Translations under genes and position numbers: made by a program
Notes under the pieces: model-generated
What the model saw: only the letters and a program-made list of their open reading frames with translations
Databases searched by the model: none
Told to the model about the DNA's origin: nothing
From: Mesotaenium endlicherianum
Taxonomy: Eukaryota > Streptophyta > Zygnematophyceae > Zygnematales > Mesotaeniaceae
NCBI GenBank assembly: GCA_009602735.1
Contig: WELA01006423.1
Location: forward strand, 147,658 to 211,657
Direction of reading: 5' to 3'
Length of the DNA: 64,000 nt
Part shown: positions 55,701 through 64,000 of the stretch, piece by piece
Layout: each line of letters starts with the position of its first letter
How positions within the stretch are numbered: the first letter of the stretch is position 1

Positions 55701-56212
55701 NNNNNNNNNNNNNNNNNNNNNNNNNNNNNNNNNNNNNNNNNNNNNNNNNNNNNNNNNNNNNNNNNNNNNNNNTCCCCTCCGCTCCCCTCCCCACCCCTCT
55801 CCTCTCCTCCCGGCACCTCCCATCCCCTGCCATCCTCTCCCATCCCTCCCTCTCTCCTCTCCTCCCCTGCCCTCCCCCGGGAGCTGCAACAGGACACCAA
55901 GCAGGCCAATGTCTACAAGCTGTCGAGAATCGTGCTGCACCCGAAGTACGTGGACTTTGAGGAGGGCTTTCTGGACGGGCACGACGTGGCGCTCTTGTAT
56001 CTGGCCAGGGACCTCACCTACTCGGCGACGGTGCAGCCCATCAAGATCTCCGCCGCCCTCGGGGCGCCCCTCAAGGTCTGCTTGCTCGCTCATTACCCCC
56101 CCCCCAAAAGAAAACGAGAACCCCTAACTTATTAACCCCCTAAAACCTCCCCAACCCCCCTGCCCCCACGGTGCATGCTCTCGCCGCGTTGCAAGTGCAC
56201 GGCAAGCTCCAG

Positions 56213-56247
<35 letters not shown>

Positions 56248-57749
56248 GTGCTGCTGTGCTGCTGCCTGTCGCCCGCCGCTGTTGATGCTGCTGTCGCTGC
56301 TGCAGTTGCAATTTCTACTATCACTCCCGCTGCTCCTGCTGCTGCCACCTCTGCTGCTGCTTCAACGGCGGCTGCTGCTGCTGCTGCTGTTGCTGTTGCT
56401 GCTGTAGGTGCAATTCTTACTACCACCGCGCCCGCTACTGCTGGTACTTCAGCGGCTGCTAGTGCTGCTGCTTCAACGGCGGCTGCTGCTGCTGCTGCTG
56501 CTGATGGGTGCTGCTGCTACGTGCTGCAGGGAACAAACGTGTACATCTCGGGGTGGGGCGCCCTGAGCACGGACGGCTTCGAGGACAACAGCGTGCTGCG
56601 CTGGGCCGTGGTGGACGCCGTGGAGAGCCCAGGGCACGCCACCTGTGGCAACTACTCCCAAGGCGACCCTCCTGACGCCTTCAAGGTTAGCCCCGCCGCC
56701 CCCCATGTGGCAGCCTTTCACTGGTGCACGGGCGCGCATCGTTCCAGCTGGACCGCCTGCTGAGTGCGCCGCGCGGCCTGGTGATGACATGTGTCGGCTC
56801 GTCCATTCTTGGAGTGTCAAACTGGAGCACCTTTAGTGCTGCCAAGTGTGGCTGAAGCCCAACCCCCTCAACCCTTTCACCTCGACCCTCAAGGCCAACC
56901 CCTCACATTACCCAATACCTCCTGCTGAGGGAATGTCGACGCAAGCCTGAAACTAAGATACCCCAGGGTTTAGCTGCTGACCTGTGGAGGCTCCTTTCAA
57001 TATGTGATATTGGGGATAAGAACCAGTGGAAGAAGAAGAAGACGAAGGAGAAGAAGAGAAGTTAAAAGCCGACAGCAGAGACGAGGAGAAGGAGGAGAAA
57101 GAAGAAGAAGAAGAAGAAGACAAGGAGGAAAGAGATGGAGATGGAGGATGATGGGAAGCCAAAGATGATAGCGAAGATGAAGAAGAACAAGAGGAAGAAC
57201 AAGAGGAAGAGGGAAGACTAAGGAAGACGATGAGGAGGAACCAGAGCTGGGCCCAGCCCAACAACTTGCTTGGTCTTCTTCTCACACCTCCTGCGTCTGC
57301 TCCTTCCCCTGCACCACCCAAAGCTAGCTGCATGGCGCAGCCGGGGGCTGCTCATGCTGACTGACAATCTCACGCGCTTACCCAACAGCATGTGCCTGTT
57401 TCTTTCTGTCTTTTTTGGGGTGAGGGGGGGGGAACAGGCAAAGTTCATGTTGTGCCTGGGCTGCCTGGTGGGGGGCACCGACGGGTGCAGCGGTGACTCG
57501 GGGGGGCCTGCTGTTGTGACTGCTGTCAGCAAGAAGGGGGGCTGCCCCGTGCCGGTGCAGGTGGGGATCTCCAGCTTTGGCGCTAACTGCGCCGACCCGG
57601 CCTATCCTGTGAGTTTGTCGCGCCTCCCTCCCTCCCTCCCTCCCTCCCTCCCTCTCTCTCTGTCCCCCTACTTTTCTTCCTTTCTCTTTCTAAGAGACAC
57701 ACAAGCACGCATGCCGTGCACGCATGGTTCACGAACGTGCACACACACA

Positions 57750-57788
<39 letters not shown>

Positions 57789-58612
57789 ATGTGTGCACAC
57801 GCACACGCATTCATACTCGCATTTGCCCGTGCATGCACACACACACACACGCACACATGCACACGCACACACACACGCACACGGTCACACACATGCCTGC
57901 ATACACGTGCGTGTGCACAAACGCCCATACTCACCACAGCACAGATGGCATGCTGTAGGCAGGCGAGAAGGCACCATGTGGCTGGTCGCAAAAGACCGGG
58001 GGGGTGCGCCGCGCTGTGTGCGTGCGAGAAGCCGCTGGCCTCTTACTCTCTGTCCCCACCTGGGCTGCAACCCCTCTCATAATATGGACTTCTTATCTTG
58101 AGTGGTGCTTGTTCACTCCTCCTGACACTCTCTCCCGCTGTCTTACTCCCTGCAGATGGTTGACACTACATCCAAAAACCTCAATCCCACATTCCTTATA
58201 CCCTTCACCCCGACCCGAAACCTTCAAGCCCTCAACCCCAACTTAAAAATCCCGAACTGCAACGCTTCCTCTTTCCGGGTGGCAGGGAGTGTACACGCGG
58301 CTAGCGGTCGACGCCAAGTGGATCTCGACAACCACCCGCATCCCGCTGCGCACGCTCAGCGGGCCGGCGCTCTCGCAGGGGGGCAGCTGCAGCTTCTGCG
58401 GCCGCGGCGCTCGCAAGCCCTGCAGCCGCCCGCCCTGGGTGAACAGCGCCAGCCAGAACTGTGCTGTGCCGCCCCCGCCTCCCCCGCCGCCCTCCCCCCN
58501 GCGGAGAGGGAAGGGGACCGCGCGCGCGCGCCTCGAGATCGGGGTTGATGCGGGCTCTCTCGGCTCGTTCAAAGGGGACGTCCGGGTGTTCTTTTCCCAT
58601 CGTACCACGCAG
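52784..58612 (+). CDS. secreted trypsin-like serine protease (S1A), seven exons
   Basis: Exons are 52784-52992, 53758-53875, 55048-55173, 55893-56075, 56530-56685, 57438-57608 and 58286-58612. All borders are AG..GT and all join in phase, giving about 430 residues. Start MTFSLMYSTIAALVLLSLPP is a signal peptide. A Gly-rich propeptide leads to TPR|IVGG (mature start about residue 82). Catalytic residues are His125 (WILTAGHC), Asp182 (GHDVALLYL) and Ser285 (GCSGDSGGP). Asp279, six residues before the serine, predicts cleavage after Arg/Lys. The core ends with GVYTRL..KWI. A Cys-rich stretch, a nine-proline hinge with one N, and a basic tail follow. The last exon ends at a possible donor (CAG|GTCAGT at 58613), so a further exon is possible. 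The acceptor of exon three follows a G run instead of pyrimidines, and intron three contains an 80-N gap. Confidence 0.85.
53661..53661. other. single ambiguous base in intron one
   Basis: An N follows a G-rich run and marks a sequencing or assembly uncertainty within the protease intron. Confidence 0.9.
54757..55017. repeat. degenerate (TGACTC)n hexamer array
   Basis: About 260 bp of TGACTC/CGACTC/TGACTG hexamers with frequent substitutions fill the end of protease intron two and stop about 30 bp before exon three. Confidence 0.85.
55693..55772. other. 80-base N gap
   Basis: An unsequenced or unassembled run lies in a C-rich part of protease intron three. Its true length is unknown. Confidence 0.98.
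56215..56520 (+). repeat. (CTG)n-rich repeat
   Basis: CTG/CTC trinucleotides with interruptions fill most of protease intron four up to the acceptor GTGCTGCAG at 56529. Confidence 0.85.
57020..57235 (+). repeat. (GAA/GGA)n purine-rich tract
   Basis: A polypurine run in protease intron five. The complementary strand reads as serine-rich nonsense. Confidence 0.85.
57620..57900 (+). repeat. (CCCT)n and (CA)n microsatellites
   Basis: A short CCCT tetramer array at 57623-57652 and two long CA blocks (about 57738-57785 and 57836-57890) lie in protease intron six. Confidence 0.9.
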
Positions 58613-58723
58613 GTCAGTCGGTCTGGCTGCTGTCAGAGCTTCTCTCACTTTACCTCTTTCTTTGTTTGTGTGTGTGTGTGTGCTCTCTCCGCCATGTGCT
58701 CAAGCCATCAGAGTTTTTCTAGG

Positions 58724-59290
58724 CTATAAAGAGCATCCTATAGTCTAAATGCCCCTCCGAGACAAAATGTATATTTGTGTCTCCGCCCAAGGAAAGGGAA
58801 GAAAATATAAAGAGAGAACCAAATGTACATTTTTGCTTGCCCGGCTGTACATTTTGTTCTCCAAAGGCTAAGGGCATCCTATGATGTCTATTTTCCCCCT
58901 CCACCCCCCGCCCCGGGCTGCCCCTGCCCCCCTTCGGGGGGCACGTCGCCCCCTGCCCCCCTTCGGGGGACACCTCTCCCGCCCAAAGGGCACAATACCA
59001 TCCNGCACCTCTCCCCCCGACAATACCATCCCCCTGACAATACCATCCCCAAAGGGCACCCCTACGGGACCATTTCAGAGGTGCCCTTTGGGCGGGAGAG
59101 GTCGGGGGGATGGTCTGGTTTTTGCCCTTTGGGCAGGGCCGGCAGAGGGCCGGGGGATGTCGGGGGGTTCCCGGAGGGCCGCATAAGGCGGGGGGATGAT
59201 ATTGTGGGAGAAAAAAGTGGGGGGCGTAAAAGGAGAACACCATATTTTTTTCTGCCCGAAAAAATATAGAGAGCCCTCCGNGAAAATATG
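58724..59290. repeat. fold-back repeat with inverted and direct subrepeats
   Basis: Direct subrepeats GAGCATCCTATAG and GGGCATCCTATGA open near 58727 and 58871. GCCCAAAGGGCA-type palindromes at about 58982 and 59084 and AATACCATCC repeats at about 58995, 59028 and 59040 fill the middle, with complements such as GGGGGATGGT near 59105. The edges are AAAATATA-rich (about 58802 and 59250). Two single Ns (59004, 59281) lie inside. It looks like a self-complementary mobile or amplified repeat of unknown class. Confidence 0.4.
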
Positions 59291-60050
59291 TGGCCCGGGG
59301 CTGCCAGCACGTTGCTAGCGGCTGCTAACGACTGGGCCAGGTGGCTGCAAGGAGTGGCGACGGCTACTTGTCACGCCGCCACGGCAGCGCTGCTGCATGC
59401 TAGTACTGTCTTAACAAACAGTAAACTACGACGGTTCGGAAGGGTATCCAACGACAATCTCAGAATGTTTCCCGCCAGCTGAGCATGCTGGTACCCAATC
59501 TTATGATGAGGAGGTGGGGGAAAGCGGGCGCCTTCCGCGGGCCAGGCTTGCGTGTGCTCCTCCTTCACCCAAAGCTGGATGCGACGCATGGTAGCAAGCA
59601 CTATATTGTTTCGTTTTGGAACGGTACATGAGCGGCGAACATAAGGGCCTTCTCCAAAAACTTTCGGGAAGGCCACAGCTGTCCACTTTGCCACCCATCA
59701 AGTACTCTAGCCTCTAGCTGGTACTCTCGCTCTTGTGCTGGAGTGACTCCTAAACCCTAAATAAGTAAGAAGTAAACCTTCACTAAAATCCCAGAAACTC
59801 TGGTGTCCTTTCTTACCCTTGCCATGTGTGGCTGCATGTGGCTGTCGGGGTTCGCAGCGGGCGAGAGAAGTGCGCGTGACAGACAAGTGCACTGTTGCCA
59901 CAAAATTGGGGTCTGATGTCACAGCTGTGCCAGAGAAGGCCACTCCTCTGGGGGATGGTTGCTTCGTCATCACAGTTGCCACGAGCAGGTCCGTTCTTGT
60001 GACTTATGTATTGGACTTATCATCCTCTATATGATACTAATCAATTTTGT
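59291..60050. other. GC-moderate region with possible small exon, unrecognised
   Basis: A plus-strand open segment, about 59862-59986, reads VRVTDKCTVATKLGSDVTAV then VPEKATPLGDGC and ends before a possible donor (AGCAG|GTCCGT). A minus-strand frame at 59371-59694 is also open. Neither is recognised and they cannot be told apart from chance. Confidence 0.25.
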
Positions 60051-61640
60051 TACTTTGGAGGGTGAAGGATGTAAGGTCTAACATGTTTATTGTCCTCAAG
60101 CCCTTGGGTGCGCGCATTATGTGCAGTGTGGGAACATGACGGCCAATGGTCCAATTTGAGATCGGGAAAAAGGGAGGCCCATGTGGTGGGAGGTCTTGTC
60201 GCCACGTGGCACAATTGTTTACTATTGCATAAGGATGTCTTGCCTTCTGCAGGCCTTTAAATTTGAAAGCAAAATTGGTTCTATTCTTATTTTGTGTCTC
60301 CGTCTTGTGCTATGCTATGCAGGTGCAATGCGGTCATGTTTCAAGTCGTGGCTGTGGGGGTGATCGAAGGTGCTTCTCTATGCCAAGATGCGATAGTGCG
60401 CATATAGTGCTATTGCTTTTTTTTTTTGTGCAAGTTGACGTATAGCATTTTATGCGTCAACTTGTTTGGAAATAATTGGCAGTAGGACGTAGGGCATCTT
60501 GCATTCTTTCTTTGCGGTTATTTTTTGATAATTTATGTCTCATATATTATCAGTAATTTAACCAATATAAGTTGTTTTTTTGGAATAAGGTCGAGCTCAA
60601 AGGGAAGCAAGCCAGCCCACCACATGTCCTTGAAGTTGCGTGTTTCTTTGAGAATGTGCGAACACTTTTGCCAAGTTTGAAAAACAAACAAGTGTGAGGT
60701 TTTTTACCGGAAATTTGTACTTATTGCTTATTTGTTACCCAGTGCATGATAGCTTCTAAGTGCTTGGTCACTGCTATTTATCTTTGGGATTCCCGTTCAA
60801 TCGAGACCAAGTTTTTTGGATAATATTGTCCGTGACTGCGCGTATAAAGCCCATGTTTGTATGGTAACACAACAAGGATGCCCACGACAACTAGGTGATA
60901 CTCTTCTTATAGATTTAGTACACCATTGGGACCGCTCCCTGCCCCTTCCAAGATAATCACTAACATTCACCCAGGGTGATAAAAAGATGTATTTTGATCG
61001 ATTCAAAGAGTTGGACATTTCTTTTTATTTGGTGCAATACGCATAGTAGACAATCTTTCAAGATGCATAGCCATCTAACAATACGTCCCAAATTTGCCAA
61101 GTACAAGTCATTAATACTTCTGAAGATTGTATTGAAATGTTCTCTACTCAATAGAATGTTCTTTGATCAATCATAACATCAATTGCAAAGTTTTGAACCT
61201 TGTAAGGTTTTAGTATTTATGATATATTCAAGTAAAGCCTTGCTCTTGTTGCATGTTGTTGCTTGTATATGTTTTCTCATATTTTCCCATACCACCTCCC
61301 TTTAATTGTAGTCACTTTACCATCAAAAAAATAAGAGTGGAAGCATTTTGAAACAATCTTCTTTTGTAATGTATGATGGTGTCTTTACGTCATAAACACG
61401 AGTTGCAGCACGCCTTCTCCATCTAAGTAATACGAGTGTTCCCCAACTTCACTATGACATGCATATATATTATAAGATCCATGGTATATACATAGTGCCA
61501 TTGCAATTGATGATACCACACTTGAAAGAGAGTAAGATACTTAACTGTTCTGCTTGGTGAAGTAAAGATACGCCCCTCTGTCACCATCATCTAGCGTGTG
61601 AGTGAACAAATAGCATCCGACTTAGCTCCTTTTTCCCCTC
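60051..61640. other. AT-rich intergenic region
   Basis: No coding frame with recognisable content. Many short AT-rich frames exist on both strands. Confidence 0.5.
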
Positions 61641-62090
61641 ATTTTCCTAGTCTGAATCTGTAAATACTTCTAGTTGCACATTTTCGGGGTGTGCTTCCCC
61701 GAACCTAGTGTTGAGAGTTTGTGAATGAATCTGGAGCACCCACGTGTTATGTAAGTATCTGGCCAACTGGCATTCGTGGTTGGCACAAATACTTGATGAA
61801 GATCGTCGGATATAAAGAGAGTTTCGAGCATGTTCGAGCAGCACGTTTCGTACAGCTTCTGTTCTTCCGAACCGGTTCCGAACCATCATGAAATCTTTTC
61901 AGTGGCTTACAGCTTCACTCCAGCTGGATTTGTAGTCGACACGTTCTCTAGTCTTGCAGCTGCTCCAGACGAGCTCCGGAACCTCCTTGAGCTCCTCTGC
62001 TCGCTCCTGTGGCATAATAGCTTCCTCATAGGGAGGCCAGAAACTCATTTTCAACAAAAAACGCTTGTTCCTCTCTAGTCCGTAACGACG
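61640..62090 (-). pseudogene. possible copia-like RNase H remnant (fossil)
   Basis: The minus strand reads LARYLHNTWVLQIHS and ends in VQLEVFTDSD. This resembles the RYL-x-GT .. L-x-V-F/Y-T/S-D-S-D-W block at the start of RNase H in Ty1/copia Pol. The similarity is short. If correct, it is a small broken fragment of an old element. No LTRs are seen. Confidence 0.3.
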
Positions 62091-63281
62091 CGTTGTTCGA
62101 AGGAGTCAATTCTCTTCGGTCATTTAAAGCTATATTTCTTGACTTACAGTCTCAGATAATCTGTCAAGTGGTCAGACGCCATGGACAAGCTTCTTGGGTG
62201 AGTGCAGTATTGGGCGTGCACAGTCTTCTAGTATTTCTTCGACGTACCTTAGTGTCTGAGGGGGTCTGCTTTGCAACTCAAAGCATCTTGCTTACATCCT
62301 GACTTGGAATAGGTGTCGTAGGTGTGATTTTCTACCATCATCAGGCACTTATAGTGGTCTCTTTCTTGGTGTACAGGCTTAACAGGCACCCCGAACCCGT
62401 CCGCTACCCGCAAGTTGGTCAGGTATATGACGGTGCCGAATTTGCTAGTCATATTGAATTCGAAGTTCGACATTTTTTCTGAAGGCTTCATACAAGTTCG
62501 TACTGATATCAGTTTTTCCCACGTCAAAGATAGACTTAATTTTTATCTCTATGTTCAGAGAATGTGCCGGCAAAACACAGCGTTCGTACTTGCAAGGCTT
62601 GCACTGTCTGCAGCTGCTGCTCATGTGCAAGGTGTTGGACAAGAAGAGCTGGGGTTTGTGATGTCTTACTTATTATGAGGAACTTGATGCAGACGACGTA
62701 CCCAACTAGAAGTGCGACAGACGAGGTCGTCCGCCTTCTTGATCAAGTCCAGGTACATCTTTCTTCTTGAGCTGCTCATGGTTATTATAGGGAATTGAGC
62801 CAGTCATCACGAAAACCCGAGTTAGTCTTATTATCCTTCAATTCTCCTGAGGATATTAGTGCGCAGCTATTGGTTGGTCCTGTAACATTCTGGGTTGTGG
62901 GCATCATCCATATTTGTTTTCGTAATTGTTTTGCACATTGGGGCGTTTGTAGAGTGGTCATGGTAGTGAGCATATGTGCTGATTGTTTCATCATTGGCTA
63001 CAAGAGGAGAGGTGTCGTTATTTCTGCTATAATTTCTGCTTGTCCCACCCTTTCTTCATCCTTCTGGCCTGATGATATTTGGATGCCTGTGAGAAACAAT
63101 CTCTTCCTTTACATTGATTCTTGTCAGTCTCAGGGACACTACTTTCCAGTGATTCTACATAATCCCAGTATGAGTACAGCTGGCAGTGTGGTTTGTTTGC
63201 AAGTGCTTTTCCCATGATGACTTCTCTGAAACGGGAGTCTTACACCTCATTCACCTTTCTGTTATTGACATTCTGTACCAG
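62091..63281. other. unassigned; possibly 5' part of the ZZ gene
   Basis: A minus-strand frame at 62249-62527 has coding-like composition (TSKFGTVIYLTNLRVADGFG, HYKCLMMVENHTYDTYSK) but no recognised family. The plus strand to the right probably contains introns and exons of the ZZ-finger gene, not resolved here. Confidence 0.3.
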
Positions 63282-63737
63282 ACAAATGTAGCGGGAAGGC
63301 CAGTAACCATTCCTGCCCCCCCCGTCACCAAGCCCTGGTTGTGTAACAGCTGCAAGGCCCATATGAAGGATGGTGACATTCGCTACAAGTGCCTGGTCTG
63401 CCCCGACATTGATTTGTGTGAGAGATGTGAGATGCAGCAGCCAAACCCGGCTGCTTCTAGGGATGGGTTCACACATCCTTTGGAGCACCCAGTTGTGAAG
63501 CTCCATCTGCAGCGGGCAGCTTATGGGCACTATGTGCAGGACAAGTCAAAGCTTGTGCACGAGAATATCCGTTGCAATGGCTGCCAGGCTATGCCCATCG
63601 TTGGCTTCAGATACAAGTGCGCTGTTTGCTCTAACTTTGACATTTGTGAGCTCTGTGAAACCCGTAGAGAGCACCCTGATGACCACCCGCTGTTGAAAAT
63701 TATGGTGCCACTTCCCGTAGCTACCAAGCATTATTGA
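63282..63737 (+). CDS. terminal exon of a tandem ZZ-type zinc-finger protein
   Basis: The exon opens after CATTCTGTACCAG (acceptor ends 63281) and ends at a TGA (63735-63737), encoding about 151 residues. Two ZZ fingers are clear. The first is LCNSCKAHMKDGDIRYKCLV with CPDIDLCERCE and a trailing His pair (FTHPLEHPV). The second is IRCNGCQAMPIVGFRYKCAV with CSNFDICELCE and HPDDHPLLKI. The C-x2-C .. R-Y-K-C-x2-C-x2-(Y/F/I)-D-(L/I)-C-x2-C pattern is diagnostic. ZZ fingers bind proteins and occur in selective-autophagy receptors (NBR1/p62 type), E3 ligases and chromatin proteins. The N-terminal domains that would tell which are outside the identified exon. The tandem arrangement with little else C-terminal resembles fungal and algal ZZ-domain proteins. 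Confidence 0.85.
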   Translation, partial: TNVAGRPVTIPAPPVTKPWLCNSCKAHMKDGDIRYKCLVCPDIDLCERCEMQQPNPAASRDGFTHPLEHPVVKLHLQRAAYGHYVQDKSKLVHENIRCNGCQAMPIVGFRYKCAVCSNFDICELCETRREHPDDHPLLKIMVPLPVATKHY

Positions 63738-64000
63738 GTTAAACAGTCTCATAGGTGTACCATATGCAGGACTTTAGCATGATTGCCAGTTTGAGACTTA
63801 ACGTAACCTGTACATTCAACAGTATTTAGTTGATGTGAGTTATTGTGTACAGCTGCTTCTTTCATAACGCTTCTTTTGATATAATTCTCTCTGGTTTTAT
63901 ATGCAAGTAGTGCGAAAAGTTTATGTCCCCTGGTTTTTGTGAACCTTTTTGGTTGTGCTTTCAAGATCCATAAGGGTGTAAAAGACTTTGTAAATCACTT
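63738..64000 (+). other. 3' untranslated and downstream sequence of the ZZ gene
   Basis: An AT-rich tail with several TGTAA-like words (for example near 63977 and 63989). TGTAA is the common polyadenylation signal in chlorophyte algae, but the words are short and may be chance. Confidence 0.35.

Noticed and set aside
55597-56127. Pro/Ser-rich frames spanning the N gap
   Set aside because: They run through 80 Ns and C-rich simple sequence. The only supported coding part is the protease exon at 55893-56075.
57583-57991. Long open frames rich in His/Thr or Cys/Val over 57.6-58.0 kb
   Set aside because: They are translations of CA/TG microsatellites inside a protease intron and are open on both strands.
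59371-59694. Histone-like minus-strand fragment (KRNNIVLATMRRIQL)
   Set aside because: The resemblance to the histone H3 C-terminal helix needs gaps and covers only scattered residues. The rest of the fold is absent.

Overview
This is a eukaryotic nuclear window. Its genes have introns with GT..AG borders, the base composition alternates sharply between GC-rich, microsatellite-laden gene blocks and AT-rich gene-poor blocks, and retrotransposons dominate. The mix fits a green alga or related protist: Ty3/gypsy chromoviruses primed by an initiator-Met-like tRNA, a DIRS-like element, a piggyBac transposon, BTB/BACK and ZZ-finger genes, and a secreted trypsin-like protease. That placement is inference; no rRNA or organellar marker is present to confirm it. 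Short N runs and single Ns mark assembly uncertainty, mainly from 47.9 to 59.3 kb.

Layout. 1-2.5 kb: CT/AC microsatellite and unassigned sequence. 2.5-5.9 kb: a broken DIRS-like retroelement bounded by a perfect 29-bp inverted repeat. 5.9-10.5 kb: AT-rich sequence holding two related, non-coding terminal-inverted-repeat units with internal tandem repeats. 10.5-21.6 kb: an old, broken Ty3/gypsy element that carries a cytosine-C5 DNA methyltransferase domain between protease and reverse transcriptase and a PHD-like finger after integrase. 22.0-23.5 kb: a spliced, unrecognised host gene (or remnant) with zinc-ligand cysteines and a basic C-terminus. 23.96-27.28 kb: a near-complete piggyBac transposon with TTAA duplications. 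28.46-34.54 kb: a young but broken minus-strand chromovirus with CGGAA target duplications. 34.9-35.7 kb: purine/pyrimidine-skewed sequence, possibly a decayed coiled-coil gene. 38.03-46.85 kb: a whole-looking Ty3/gypsy chromovirus with gag, pol and an extra third reading frame, flanked by GGTGT duplications. 46.9-48.6 kb: a damaged BTB/BACK-domain host gene. 48.6-52.7 kb: AT-rich intergenic sequence. 52.8-58.6 kb: a seven-exon trypsin-like (S1A) secreted protease gene whose exons all join in phase. 58.7-59.3 kb: a fold-back repeat. 60-62.8 kb: AT-rich sequence with a possible copia-like remnant. 63.28-63.74 kb: the last exon of a protein with two ZZ zinc fingers.

The most interesting system is the methyltransferase-bearing gypsy element: a mobile element carrying its own DNA-modifying enzyme plus a histone-reader-like finger at the integrase end, which together suggest an element that manipulates or targets chromatin. 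The extra reading frame of the 38-47 kb element is the second lead. All virus-like elements are treated here as fossils and described only at the level of family, parts, ends and age.
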